This document shows, piece by piece, positions 45,531-54,117 of a stretch of DNA of 64,000 nt; within the stretch, counting starts at the first letter, position 1; every line of letters begins with the position of its first letter. Position numbers and translations under genes: made by a program. The notes beneath the pieces are model-generated. The model ran no database searches and was not told the DNA's origin. It saw only the letters and a list, made by a program, of their open reading frames with translations. The stretch covers positions 434,001 through 498,000 of the forward strand of contig NZ_JBHZTH010000001.1 in the NCBI RefSeq assembly GCF_046545555.1, given 5' to 3'. The stretch comes from Winogradskyella sp046545555. Lineage in GTDB: Bacteria; Bacteroidota; Bacteroidia; Flavobacteriales; Flavobacteriaceae.

Positions 45531-46449
45531 CTTTCTTCTTTTTTGCATTTTTCATAGCTTCACCTATTTGATTGCTGGCCGTGAAGCTTGCAACCATGTC
45601 ATTTAACATTTGACTTCCTGCTTGTGGTGAATTTGGTAATAAAATTAAATTACTATTGGTTTCTTGTCCAATAGACTGCAATGTGTCGTAGTGTTGAGTT
45701 ACAACTATTAGTGCTGAGGCTTCTTGCGAGTTAATCCCAACCTTATTAAGTACCTCTACAGATTCTTCTAAGCCTCTAGCAATTTCGCGACGTTGATCTG
45801 CAATACCTTGTCCCTGCAAACGTTTACTTTCTGCTTCTGCTTTTGCTTTTTCTACTATAAGAATACGAGCTGCGTCTCCCTCAAACTGTGCGGCTGTTTT
45901 TTCTCTATCCGCAGCATTAATTCTGTTCATGGCTGCTTTTACCTGCGCATCAGGATCAATATCCGTTACAAGGGTTTTAATGATGTCGTACCCGTATTCC
46001 ATCATCGCATCATTAAGCTCTGATTTAACAGCAATAGCGATATCATCTTTACGGACAAAAACATCGTCTAATTTCATTTTTGGAACTTCGGCACGAACCA
46101 CATCAAACACATAAGACGTGATTTGGTCATGGGGATAATCAAGTTTATAAAACGCCTCAAATACTTTGTCTCTTATAACTTTGTATTGCACAGAAACTTT
46201 AAGACGAACAAACACGTCGTCTAAAGTTTTAGTTTCAATGATTACATCTAGCTGTTGAATTTTTAAACTCAGCTTACCGGCAATCCGATCTACCAAAGGA
46301 ATTTTAAGTTGTAATCCTGAGTGTCTAATACTTTGAAATTTACCAAAGCGCTCTATAATGGCTGCGGTTTGTTGTTTCACTACAAAGAATGATGAGATAA
46401 GAATGATTAATCCGAAGAATATGATTGGTATTAGAATAAAATTTTCCAT
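45523..46449 (-). CDS. SPFH/Band 7 (stomatin-like, HIR-type) membrane protein
   Basis: 308 residues. The N-terminal TM helix (about 3-24) is followed by an SPFH domain. The start QQTAAIIERFGKF and the region RAEVPKMKLDDVFVRKDDIA are close to the plant HIR and prokaryotic stomatin-like group. A coiled coil (about 185-235) then contains the EAESKRLQGQGIADQRREIA stretch. SPFH proteins form ring assemblies in membranes and usually associate with proteases. Here the partner is a small exported protein, not NfeD or an HflC-type gene. Confidence 0.88.
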   Translation of the reverse strand: MENFILIPIIFFGLIILISSFFVVKQQTAAIIERFGKFQSIRHSGLQLKIPLVDRIAGKLSLKIQQLDVIIETKTLDDVFVRLKVSVQYKVIRDKVFEAFYKLDYPHDQITSYVFDVVRAEVPKMKLDDVFVRKDDIAIAVKSELNDAMMEYGYDIIKTLVTDIDPDAQVKAAMNRINAADREKTAAQFEGDAARILIVEKAKAEAESKRLQGQGIADQRREIARGLEESVEVLNKVGINSQEASALIVVTQHYDTLQSIGQETNSNLILLPNSPQAGSQMLNDMVASFTASNQIGEAMKNAKKKKDE

Positions 46450-46542
46450 AAGTTGTTATTTAAAGTTAGTTATACGAATTACTAAAATAAGTAATATTAA
46501 ATTATTTTAATTAGGTTTGCCTAAATCAGCCTCAAAAACAAA

Positions 46543-47220
46543 ATGAAGAATTTTAAACATAAACTATTAGTAGGTTTTTGTATAACATTTGTTACAATAA
46601 GTTATGCCCAACACAGAAATGTAGTTATTAAAAACGGTTTCTCCCTTGGTGGCGGATTAACGCAATTTGATATTATTACTGATAATTTTAATACAATAAA
46701 AGGAAATGGATGGCTAATAGGCGCTTCAGCCACAGCCGACGTGCCTCATAAATGGTATAATATTAGTTACGGAATGCAACTTTCTGAAAATAACCTTGAG
46801 ATTTCTGGATTTAGATTTGATGAAGACGTTGTTGTTGGAGAGCAATTAGAATATAACTTATTTGCTGCGCAATTAGCAATGCTTTTACACGCCAAGGTTC
46901 TCAACAATTTGTTAACTATAGATTTTGGACCAATGCTGCAGTATAATGGTAAGCTCGAGCTACAGTCAGAAGATGAAGAAAATTTATCAATAAGCATCAA
47001 TGAAACCTTTGTTTCAGCAAAAGATATTGAAGATATTTCTCAATTTAACGTCAATGGAGCTATAGGGGCAACATTAGGGTTAAAGTTTTTAAAGTTGCGA
47101 GCACAGTATATTTATGGCTTTACAAATATGTTGAATAAACTTAATGACAAAGATTTAACAACAGAAGAGTTTATAGGAAACCAAAGTATGATCACTTTTT
47201 CTGCATTATTTACATTTTAA
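46543..47220 (+). CDS. Outer-membrane beta-barrel protein
   Basis: 225 residues with a signal peptide ending near ISYAQ. It has alternating amphipathic strands with Gly/aromatic patterns (SLGGGLTQFDI, LRAQYIYGFTNML) and a final Phe (SALFTF), the typical signature of an 8-strand outer-membrane barrel. Function unknown. The stop overlaps the convergent gltX by 4 bases. Confidence 0.75.
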   Translation: MKNFKHKLLVGFCITFVTISYAQHRNVVIKNGFSLGGGLTQFDIITDNFNTIKGNGWLIGASATADVPHKWYNISYGMQLSENNLEISGFRFDEDVVVGEQLEYNLFAAQLAMLLHAKVLNNLLTIDFGPMLQYNGKLELQSEDEENLSISINETFVSAKDIEDISQFNVNGAIGATLGLKFLKLRAQYIYGFTNMLNKLNDKDLTTEEFIGNQSMITFSALFTF

Positions 47221-48737
47221 GATGAAATATTTTGCAAGAAAGCTTTTATGCGTTCTATAGTCTCTGACTTTCCAATCATATATATGATATCAAAAACATC
47301 TGGTCCTTGTAATGCTCCAACAAGAGCCAAACGTAATGGCATCATTACTTTACCAAAGCCTATTTCGTTAGTTGTAATCCAACCTTTTATATTGGCCTGA
47401 AGGTTTTCGACATTAAAATCATCGGTACCTAGAATAATGTCAGATACTTTTATTAAAATATCAGAAGTGCCTTCTTTTATTGCTTTTTTAGAAGCCTTTA
47501 CATCATAATCCGTTGGTGATTCAAAAAAGAAATGACTTAAGCCCCAAAAGTCTTTAATAAAAGTAGCGCGCTCTTTTATAAGCCCAATAACTAAGGCTAT
47601 ATAATTAACATCAATATCTGCCAATTCAAGTTGAGAACCTTTAAACTGTTTAGCTAAATCTAAATCGAGTTGTTGTTGCATGTAATGGTGATTAAACCAT
47701 TTCGTTTTATCTGGGTCAAAACGTGCTCCAGCCTTATTCACTTTAGCTAAATCAAAATCCGTAACGAGTTGATCTAATCCAAATATTTCTTGCTCAGTGC
47801 CTGGGTTCCAACCTAAAAAGGCTAAGAAATTCACAACTGCATCTGAGAAATAACCATCTTCTTTATAACCTTTAGAAACAGATCCGTCAGGTGCTTTATA
47901 TTCTAATGGAAAAACAGGGAACCCCAATTTATCGCCATCACGTTTACTTAATTTTCCTTTTCCTGTTGGTTTTAAGATTAACGGTAAATGCGCAAATTTT
48001 GGCGCGTTCCAATCAAAGGCATCGTATAATAGTTTATGTAAAGCCAAAGAAGGCAACCATTCTTCACCTCGAATTACATGTGTAATTTCCATTAAATGAT
48101 CATCTACGATATTGGCAAGGTGATAGGTCGGCATACCATCACTTTTAAATAAAATCTTATCATCTAGTACATTAGTATCAATAGTAATATTTCCACGAAT
48201 AATATCATTTAAGTGCAAGGTCTCATCTTGAGGTGATTTAAATCGTATGACATAATCTTCACCTGATTCAATTTTCTTTTTTGTTTCTTCTTCACTTAGT
48301 ACTAAGGAGTTTACTAGACGACCCTTTTGGCGATTATGCCAATTATATATAAAGGTTTTACCTTCCACTTCATGTCCTTTTCTATGCGCATTGAGTTCCT
48401 CTGAAGTGTCAAAGGCATAATATGCTTTGCCGTGTGCAATTAATTTATCAGCATATTGCTTATATAAATGTTTACGCTCGCTTTGTCTGTAGGGTCCAAA
48501 TTTTTCGTTCTTTCCTGGTCCTTCGTCAAAAGGAATTTTACACCAGTTTAGAGCATTTATAATATAGTCTTCAGCACCTTCTACATAGCGATTTTGGTCT
48601 GTATCTTCAATCCGCAGAACAAACTGACCGCCATGTTTTTTAGCAAATAAATAGTTGAATAATGCGGTTCTTATACCACCTATATGTAAAGGTCCCGTTG
48701 GACTTGGTGCAAAACGCACACGTATATTCTCAGACAT
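47217..48737 (-). CDS. gltX: Glutamyl-tRNA synthetase
   Basis: Charges tRNA-Glu. At 506 residues it is of normal length. Class I motifs are present: PSPTGPLHIGGIRTALFNYL (about 10-29) and KLSKRDGDKLG. It has the C-terminal anticodon-binding domain. Both glnS and gltX are present, so Gln-tRNA is made directly at least in part. Preceded by an excellent Bacteroidetes promoter at 48755-48785. Confidence 0.97.
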   Translation of the reverse strand: MSENIRVRFAPSPTGPLHIGGIRTALFNYLFAKKHGGQFVLRIEDTDQNRYVEGAEDYIINALNWCKIPFDEGPGKNEKFGPYRQSERKHLYKQYADKLIAHGKAYYAFDTSEELNAHRKGHEVEGKTFIYNWHNRQKGRLVNSLVLSEEETKKKIESGEDYVIRFKSPQDETLHLNDIIRGNITIDTNVLDDKILFKSDGMPTYHLANIVDDHLMEITHVIRGEEWLPSLALHKLLYDAFDWNAPKFAHLPLILKPTGKGKLSKRDGDKLGFPVFPLEYKAPDGSVSKGYKEDGYFSDAVVNFLAFLGWNPGTEQEIFGLDQLVTDFDLAKVNKAGARFDPDKTKWFNHHYMQQQLDLDLAKQFKGSQLELADIDVNYIALVIGLIKERATFIKDFWGLSHFFFESPTDYDVKASKKAIKEGTSDILIKVSDIILGTDDFNVENLQANIKGWITTNEIGFGKVMMPLRLALVGALQGPDVFDIIYMIGKSETIERIKAFLQNISS

Positions 48738-48754
48738 AATTTCAAGTTAAAGCG

Positions 48755-48785
48755 CAAAGATAGTTTGATAAGCTATTACTGCAAA
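48755..48785 (-). promoter_or_regulatory. Bacteroidetes-type promoter of gltX
   Basis: On the minus strand: TTTG (48785-48782), exactly 19 bases, then TATCTTTG (48762-48755), the full -33/-7 consensus TTTG-N19-TAnnTTTG. The start codon follows 18 bases on. Confidence 0.7.
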
Positions 48786-48797
48786 ACAAAAGAATCG

Positions 48798-49841
48798 TTA
48801 AGATAAGATCATTTCTTTTGGAACCCTTTTATTCATTATGCCAAACCATAGTGGAGGCACCATTGCCAAAACCATAGATGTTGGGTAACCAAATGGCATT
48901 TGTGGGCTCTCCTCATGGCAGTCTAAAACCTGATATTTTTTTGAGGATTTATAATGGTGATCGCTATGTCTAGTTAGCTCATACAAAACAATTCTGCCTA
49001 TAACATGGTTAGAATTCCAGGAGTGCATTTCTCTAACACGTTCGTAACGTCCAGATTTAGTTTTTAAACGCAACAAACCGTAGTGCTCAATGTAGTTAAC
49101 GGTTTCTAATAAAACAAAACCAACGATGCCCGAAAAACACACAAATATTAGCCCTGTCTCACCAAAAACAACAAGAGTTGAAGCTAAATAAATGATTTGA
49201 AACACAGTATACCAAAGCATATCATTTTTTGTTGATAAGAATTTCTGATTATTGTTTTTTAAAAGCTTTTTTTGAATTTTCCAAGCGCTCAAATATTGTC
49301 TAATAGTAGAAGTAAACCAAAATGAATATACACTTTGATTATATCTTGCGGTTGCTGGATCTTCAGGTGTTGCTGCATGCAAATGGTGTCCAAAATTATG
49401 TTCAATATAAAAATGCATATAAAAAGAAGGTAGTAACAAAGCTTTCCCAATAAACCTTTCTTTTGTTGTTTGCCTATGGCCAAGTTCGTGAGCAACATTA
49501 ATGCCGTTAACACCTAGGACGATGCCTACGGAAAATATAAAACCAATTAATTCATAGGTTTCTAGATTATGCCTAGTTATTTGAAACAAAGCAAATGTCA
49601 CTAAGCCAAAGACAATGGGCAGATTTAAATATAACAGCCAATCAAAGACCTTTCTTTTTAACTTGCTTTCTACCTCTTTGTGCTCAAGATTATCTGTGTC
49701 AACAGGAAATATGAGTTCTAAAATTGGAATACAGACAAATGCGAAAATAGGAGTAGACCAGACCCAATAGCCTTTAAAAAACAATCCAACAAATGCTATT
49801 ATTGGAATGGAAAATGCTGCGAGATATTTAAGGTCTTTCAT
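48798..49841 (-). CDS. AlkB-type alkane 1-monooxygenase (integral-membrane di-iron hydroxylase)
   Basis: 347-residue membrane protein with about six TM helices. The His boxes of the AlkB/XylM family are intact: HELGHR, HNFGHHLH, ELTRHSDHH, plus NYIEHYGL. They should bind two irons and hydroxylate the terminal carbon of alkanes or fatty-acyl-like substrates. Rubredoxin and its reductase, needed for electron supply, are not adjacent. Substrate is unknown, so the symbol alkB is not assigned with certainty. Confidence 0.9.
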   Translation of the reverse strand: MKDLKYLAAFSIPIIAFVGLFFKGYWVWSTPIFAFVCIPILELIFPVDTDNLEHKEVESKLKRKVFDWLLYLNLPIVFGLVTFALFQITRHNLETYELIGFIFSVGIVLGVNGINVAHELGHRQTTKERFIGKALLLPSFYMHFYIEHNFGHHLHAATPEDPATARYNQSVYSFWFTSTIRQYLSAWKIQKKLLKNNNQKFLSTKNDMLWYTVFQIIYLASTLVVFGETGLIFVCFSGIVGFVLLETVNYIEHYGLLRLKTKSGRYERVREMHSWNSNHVIGRIVLYELTRHSDHHYKSSKKYQVLDCHEESPQMPFGYPTSMVLAMVPPLWFGIMNKRVPKEMILS

Positions 49842-50004
49842 GGTGTTTCTTTTTTCCGAGGGTGCAGGAGTCTAACTTTTAGTTCGTAAAATGTCAATTT
49901 AGAGCTCAATTTAACATGTAAAAAGTCTAAATTAACAGAATCTTACCAAATTTAAGGAAATAGCAATTAAAATAAAATTGTAGATTAGTCAGTTAGAATA
50001 GAGT

Positions 50005-53000
50005 ATGGGCAATTTTGAGACTATAAAAAGGAAATTACAAGAGTTCATTAAGAAGTATTATACTAATGAATTGCTTAAAGGGGCTATATTGTTCTTTGCA
50101 ATTGGCCTTTTATATCTTTTAGTAACACTTTTTATCGAATATATGCTTTGGCTAAACCCTACAGCGCGAACTTTTTTGTTTTGGGTTTTTATTGCTGTTG
50201 AGCTAGGTTTGTTTATAAAGCTTATTGCTTTTCCATTAACTAAATTATTTAATTTAAGAAAGGGTATAAATCACGAGACAGCATCACAACTTATAGGAAA
50301 TCACTTTCCAGAGGTTAACGATAAGTTGCTTAATGTTCTTCAGCTGAACCAAAATCCAAATCAATCAGATTTATTGATTGCGAGCATAGATCAGAAATCA
50401 CAAGAGTTACAACCGATTCCCTTTAAATCCGCAATAAATTTTAAATCTAACACTAGGTATTTAAAGTATGCGGCAGTTCCTATTATAATTTTGTTGATCT
50501 CATTTGTTACGGGTAAAATGAATTGGTTTAGCGACAGTTATGAGCGTGTGGTAAATTACCAGACAGCGTACGAGCCACCAGCTCCTTTTCAGTTTTTTGT
50601 GCTTAATGAATCTCTACAAGCGATAGAAGGAAACGATTTTAAACTCAAAGTTTCTACGGCTGGCGAGGTCTTTCCGGAGAATGCGCAAATTCAATTTAAT
50701 GGTCAATCCTATTTTTTACAACAATTAGCAGTTGGCGAATTTCAATATACCTTTACTCTTCCTAAAGAGACGATTCAGTTTCGTCTGTTTGCTAATAATG
50801 TTAGTTCAAAACCCTATCAGCTTAACGTAGTTAAAACACCAAACCTTGTTAATTTTGAGATGGTTTTAGATTACCCATCTTATACCCAGAAGCAAGATGA
50901 GGTTTTAAAAAGTACAGGCTCAGCAATAATACCAGAGGGAACTATGGTTACATGGAGGGCAATGACAAAGTCTACGAATGAGGTTAATATTTATTCTAGC
51001 GATACTTTGAGTTTTGTAAAAAACAAAAATGGTGAATTTGAAGTCTCGAAACGTTTATATCGAAATTACAATTATAATATTTCTACCAGTAATGACGCAC
51101 TTAAAGATTATGAGAATCTTAGTTACAGCATCGGAGTTGTTAAGGACTTAAACCCAGAGCTAAGTATTAAAGTGCAAAAAGACTCAATAGACCAGCAAAG
51201 CCTTTATTTTTATGGTCAGGCAAGTGACGATTTTGGACTAAGTAAGCTAAACCTTGTTTATTACCCAGTTGAAGATGAGTCTAAAAAAATTGTGGTGCCT
51301 GTTACAATATCTAAATCTAATTTTAGTGATTTTGTAACTGCATTTCCTGATCAATATGACTTAAAAGAGGGAATGAGTTATCAATTGTATTTTGAAGTAT
51401 ATGACAATGATGCATTGCATAATTATAAACGAACTAAAAGTAGTGTTTTTAGCTATAGGGAATTAACGAAAGATGAAGAGGAGCAAAAACAATTGCAAGA
51501 GCAGAATGAGACAATAAAGGATATTGGAAAGACTTTCCAAAAACTTGAAGAGCAAGATAAAAAATTAGAAGAGTTTTCTAAAACCCAGAAAGAAAAGGAG
51601 CAGCTTAATTTTAATGATAAAAAGAAATTTGAAGATTTTTTAAAACGTCAGAAACAACAAGAACAGTTGATGAAAGATTTTAACAAAAAGCTTCAAGATA
51701 ACATTGAAGAGTTTCAGGAAGAGAAAAAAGAAGATGAATTTAAGGAAGATTTAAAAGAACGTTTAAAAGAGAATGAAAAACAACTTAAGAAAGACGAGAA
51801 GTTGTTAGAGGAGTTAGAAGAATTAAAAGATAAGATCAATAAGGAGGAGTTTACCCAAAAATTAGAAGAACTTGCTAAGCAAAATAAGAATAAGAAGCGG
51901 AGTATGAAACAGCTTTTAGAGCTGACCAAGCGTTTTTATGTAATGAAGAAAGCTGAGAAATTAGCTAATGAATTAGATGATCTAGCGAATAAGCAAGAAG
52001 AACTCGCTGATAAAGAAAAGGAAAACACTAAAAATAAGCAAGAAGGGTTAAATGAAGAATTTAAAAAGCTTCAGGAAGATATAGAGGATCTTAAGCGAGA
52101 AGATAGACAGTTGCAAAAACCAATGAAGGTTCCTGTGGATGAGTTTTTAGAAGATGGTATTGAGTATGACCAAAAAGAGGCTAAAGACGCTTTAGAGAAA
52201 AAGGAGCAGAATGAAGGTGAGCAAAAACTCAGTGAAGCCAAAGCGCAAGAGCAAAAAGCAAAAGAAAAGCAAAAGAAGGCTGCAAAAAAAATGAAAAAGA
52301 TGAGCCAGATGATGATGGAGATGATGTCTGGCGGTGGTGGAAGCGGTGGTGACCAAGCTTCTGAAGATATTGATACATTAAGACAAATATTGGAGAATTT
52401 GTTATTGTATTCTTTTGATCAAGAGGGACTTATGAACACTTTTGATGAAATTGACATTAATAATAATAAGTATGGTAAATATATTATATCGCAAAGTAAT
52501 CTAAGAGAGCATTTTGAGCACATAGACGACAGCCTATTTGCTTTATCACTGCGGCAACCTAAGATTTCTGAAAAAGTAAATTCGCAGATTACCGAAGTCT
52601 ATTTTAATATAGATAAAGCACTAGATCAACTCACGGAGAATAGATTATATCAAGGCGTATCCTCTCAGCAATATGCAATAACAGCTAGTAATGAACTTGC
52701 TAGTTTTTTAAGCGATGTTTTAGATAATATGGAGATGTCCATGAATGCATCTCCAGGATCAGGAAGCGGAGGTGGAGAGCAACTTCAAGATATTATTATG
52801 TCTCAAGAAGAGGTGAAAAAAATGATGGAAGAGGGCTTGAAGAAAAATGAAAAGGGTAAATCTAGTGATGAGGGTAAGGAAAGTGAAGGTAAGAAAGCGG
52901 GTGAAGAAGGAAATGATGGTAAAGACGGTGAAGGAAAAAAGTCAGGAGAACAAGGTAAAAGTGGTGAGGACGGAAAGCAGGGTCAAGAAGGTAAGAATGG

Positions 53001-53640
53001 AGAGAGCGGTCAAGGCGGTAATAATTCAACAGGAGATGGTGGTGAACAAGATGGAAAAGATGGAGATAAAGGTAAGGGTGGAAACGAAGGCAATCAGAAT
53101 GGTGAAGGTAGTCAGAATGGAAAACAAGGTGATAAAGGTAAAGGTGGTGAAAGCGGAAAAGATTCTCAAAATGGAGATGGTGGCAATGAGGGAAAAAATG
53201 AGGGTTATGGCGAAGGTGGCAGTGAAGAACAGAACGCCGAGTTATTTAAGATTTATCAGCAACAGCAACAATTGAGACAAGCCCTTGAAGATAAACTTAG
53301 TAAGGAAGGGAAAATAGAATCTGCAGGTGATTTGATTAAAGAAATGGAAGAAGTAGAGTTAGATCTTTTAAATTATGGTTTCACAAATCAAACTTTACAA
53401 AAAATGATGGAGGTACAGCATCAGTTGTTAAAGTTAGAGAATGCTACATTTATGCAAGGACAGGATACAAAACGTGAGTCTGAAACAAATAAAAAGAATT
53501 TTATTGAATCATCTCCGAGTCAAATCCTCACAGCTAAACAATATTTTAATACAACTGAAATTTTAAATCGTCAAGCATTACCTTTGCAAAATCACTTAAA
53601 GAAAAAAATTCAGGAGTATTTTAAAAAAACAAATGATTAG
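50005..53640 (+). CDS. DUF4175 family large membrane protein
   Basis: 1211 residues. The N-terminal part has TM helices at about 23-48, 53-77 and 153-171. A beta-rich domain follows (about 200-490), then a long charged coiled coil (about 495-770), and a Gly-rich region (about 950-1075) before a helical C terminus. The Gly-rich region includes collagen-like Gly-X-Y triplets. DUF4175 proteins of Bacteroidetes are near-universal in the group and of unknown function. The gene overlaps ybeY by 8 bases, forming the run DUF4175-ybeY-mnmG. Confidence 0.85.
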   Translation: MGNFETIKRKLQEFIKKYYTNELLKGAILFFAIGLLYLLVTLFIEYMLWLNPTARTFLFWVFIAVELGLFIKLIAFPLTKLFNLRKGINHETASQLIGNHFPEVNDKLLNVLQLNQNPNQSDLLIASIDQKSQELQPIPFKSAINFKSNTRYLKYAAVPIIILLISFVTGKMNWFSDSYERVVNYQTAYEPPAPFQFFVLNESLQAIEGNDFKLKVSTAGEVFPENAQIQFNGQSYFLQQLAVGEFQYTFTLPKETIQFRLFANNVSSKPYQLNVVKTPNLVNFEMVLDYPSYTQKQDEVLKSTGSAIIPEGTMVTWRAMTKSTNEVNIYSSDTLSFVKNKNGEFEVSKRLYRNYNYNISTSNDALKDYENLSYSIGVVKDLNPELSIKVQKDSIDQQSLYFYGQASDDFGLSKLNLVYYPVEDESKKIVVPVTISKSNFSDFVTAFPDQYDLKEGMSYQLYFEVYDNDALHNYKRTKSSVFSYRELTKDEEEQKQLQEQNETIKDIGKTFQKLEEQDKKLEEFSKTQKEKEQLNFNDKKKFEDFLKRQKQQEQLMKDFNKKLQDNIEEFQEEKKEDEFKEDLKERLKENEKQLKKDEKLLEELEELKDKINKEEFTQKLEELAKQNKNKKRSMKQLLELTKRFYVMKKAEKLANELDDLANKQEELADKEKENTKNKQEGLNEEFKKLQEDIEDLKREDRQLQKPMKVPVDEFLEDGIEYDQKEAKDALEKKEQNEGEQKLSEAKAQEQKAKEKQKKAAKKMKKMSQMMMEMMSGGGGSGGDQASEDIDTLRQILENLLLYSFDQEGLMNTFDEIDINNNKYGKYIISQSNLREHFEHIDDSLFALSLRQPKISEKVNSQITEVYFNIDKALDQLTENRLYQGVSSQQYAITASNELASFLSDVLDNMEMSMNASPGSGSGGGEQLQDIIMSQEEVKKMMEEGLKKNEKGKSSDEGKESEGKKAGEEGNDGKDGEGKKSGEQGKSGEDGKQGQEGKNGESGQGGNNSTGDGGEQDGKDGDKGKGGNEGNQNGEGSQNGKQGDKGKGGESGKDSQNGDGGNEGKNEGYGEGGSEEQNAELFKIYQQQQQLRQALEDKLSKEGKIESAGDLIKEMEEVELDLLNYGFTNQTLQKMMEVQHQLLKLENATFMQGQDTKRESETNKKNFIESSPSQILTAKQYFNTTEILNRQALPLQNHLKKKIQEYFKKTND

Positions 53641-54043
53641 TTTTAATTACGAGACGGAGTTTGAATTAGAAGACGAGCTAAAAGTGTCTCAATGGATATC
53701 GGAAACTATAACAATAGAAAACTGTAAGGAGGGCGAGATAAATTTTATATTCTGTTCTGATGACTATTTACATAAACTAAATGTAAGTTTTCTTAATCAC
53801 GATACACTAACGGATATTATTAGTTTCGACTACTCGGTAGGAAAAGAGCTACACGGCGACATTTATATTTCTATAGATAGAGTTAGGGATAATGCAAATA
53901 AATTTTCTGTATCATTTAATGATGAAATTACGCGGGTTATGGTTCATGGTATTTTGCATTATTGTGGGTTTAAAGACAAGTCTGACAAAGATAAATTAGT
54001 AATGCGTTCAAAAGAAGATTATTATTTGACAACTCGTTTATAG
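53633..54043 (+). CDS. ybeY: Endoribonuclease YbeY (rRNA maturation factor)
   Basis: Zinc-dependent endoribonuclease involved in 16S rRNA 3'-end maturation and ribosome quality control. It has 136 residues starting inside the DUF4175 gene. The metal motif reads HGILHYCGFKD, so the third histidine of the usual HGxLHLxGxDH is Asp. Bacteroidetes YbeY often shows this, so the zinc site may be altered in the group. The mid-protein motif DIISFDY matches the family. Leads into mnmG with a parS-like site between. Confidence 0.92.
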   Translation: MISFNYETEFELEDELKVSQWISETITIENCKEGEINFIFCSDDYLHKLNVSFLNHDTLTDIISFDYSVGKELHGDIYISIDRVRDNANKFSVSFNDEITRVMVHGILHYCGFKDKSDKDKLVMRSKEDYYLTTRL

Positions 54044-54086
54044 GTGGTGAGGTTTCAACGTATATTTGCAAACTGAAATTGTAATT

Positions 54087-54102
54087 TGTTCCACGTGGAA
54101 CA
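54087..54102. promoter_or_regulatory. parS-type ParB-binding site 1
   Basis: TGTTCCACGTGGAACA, the core of a perfect 20-bp palindrome (54085-54104). It fits the parS consensus TGTTNCACGTGNAACA. It is located 15 bases upstream of the mnmG start codon. Confidence 0.75.
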
Positions 54103-54117
54103 AAAAGAGATATAGTT

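Noticed and set aside
52847..53275. 142-codon open frame inside the DUF4175 gene, very rich in Val, Lys and Met
   Set aside because: It is the plus-one shadow of the Gly/Lys/Glu repeat region of DUF4175. Its odd composition follows from the GGTAAAGGTGAA-type codons.
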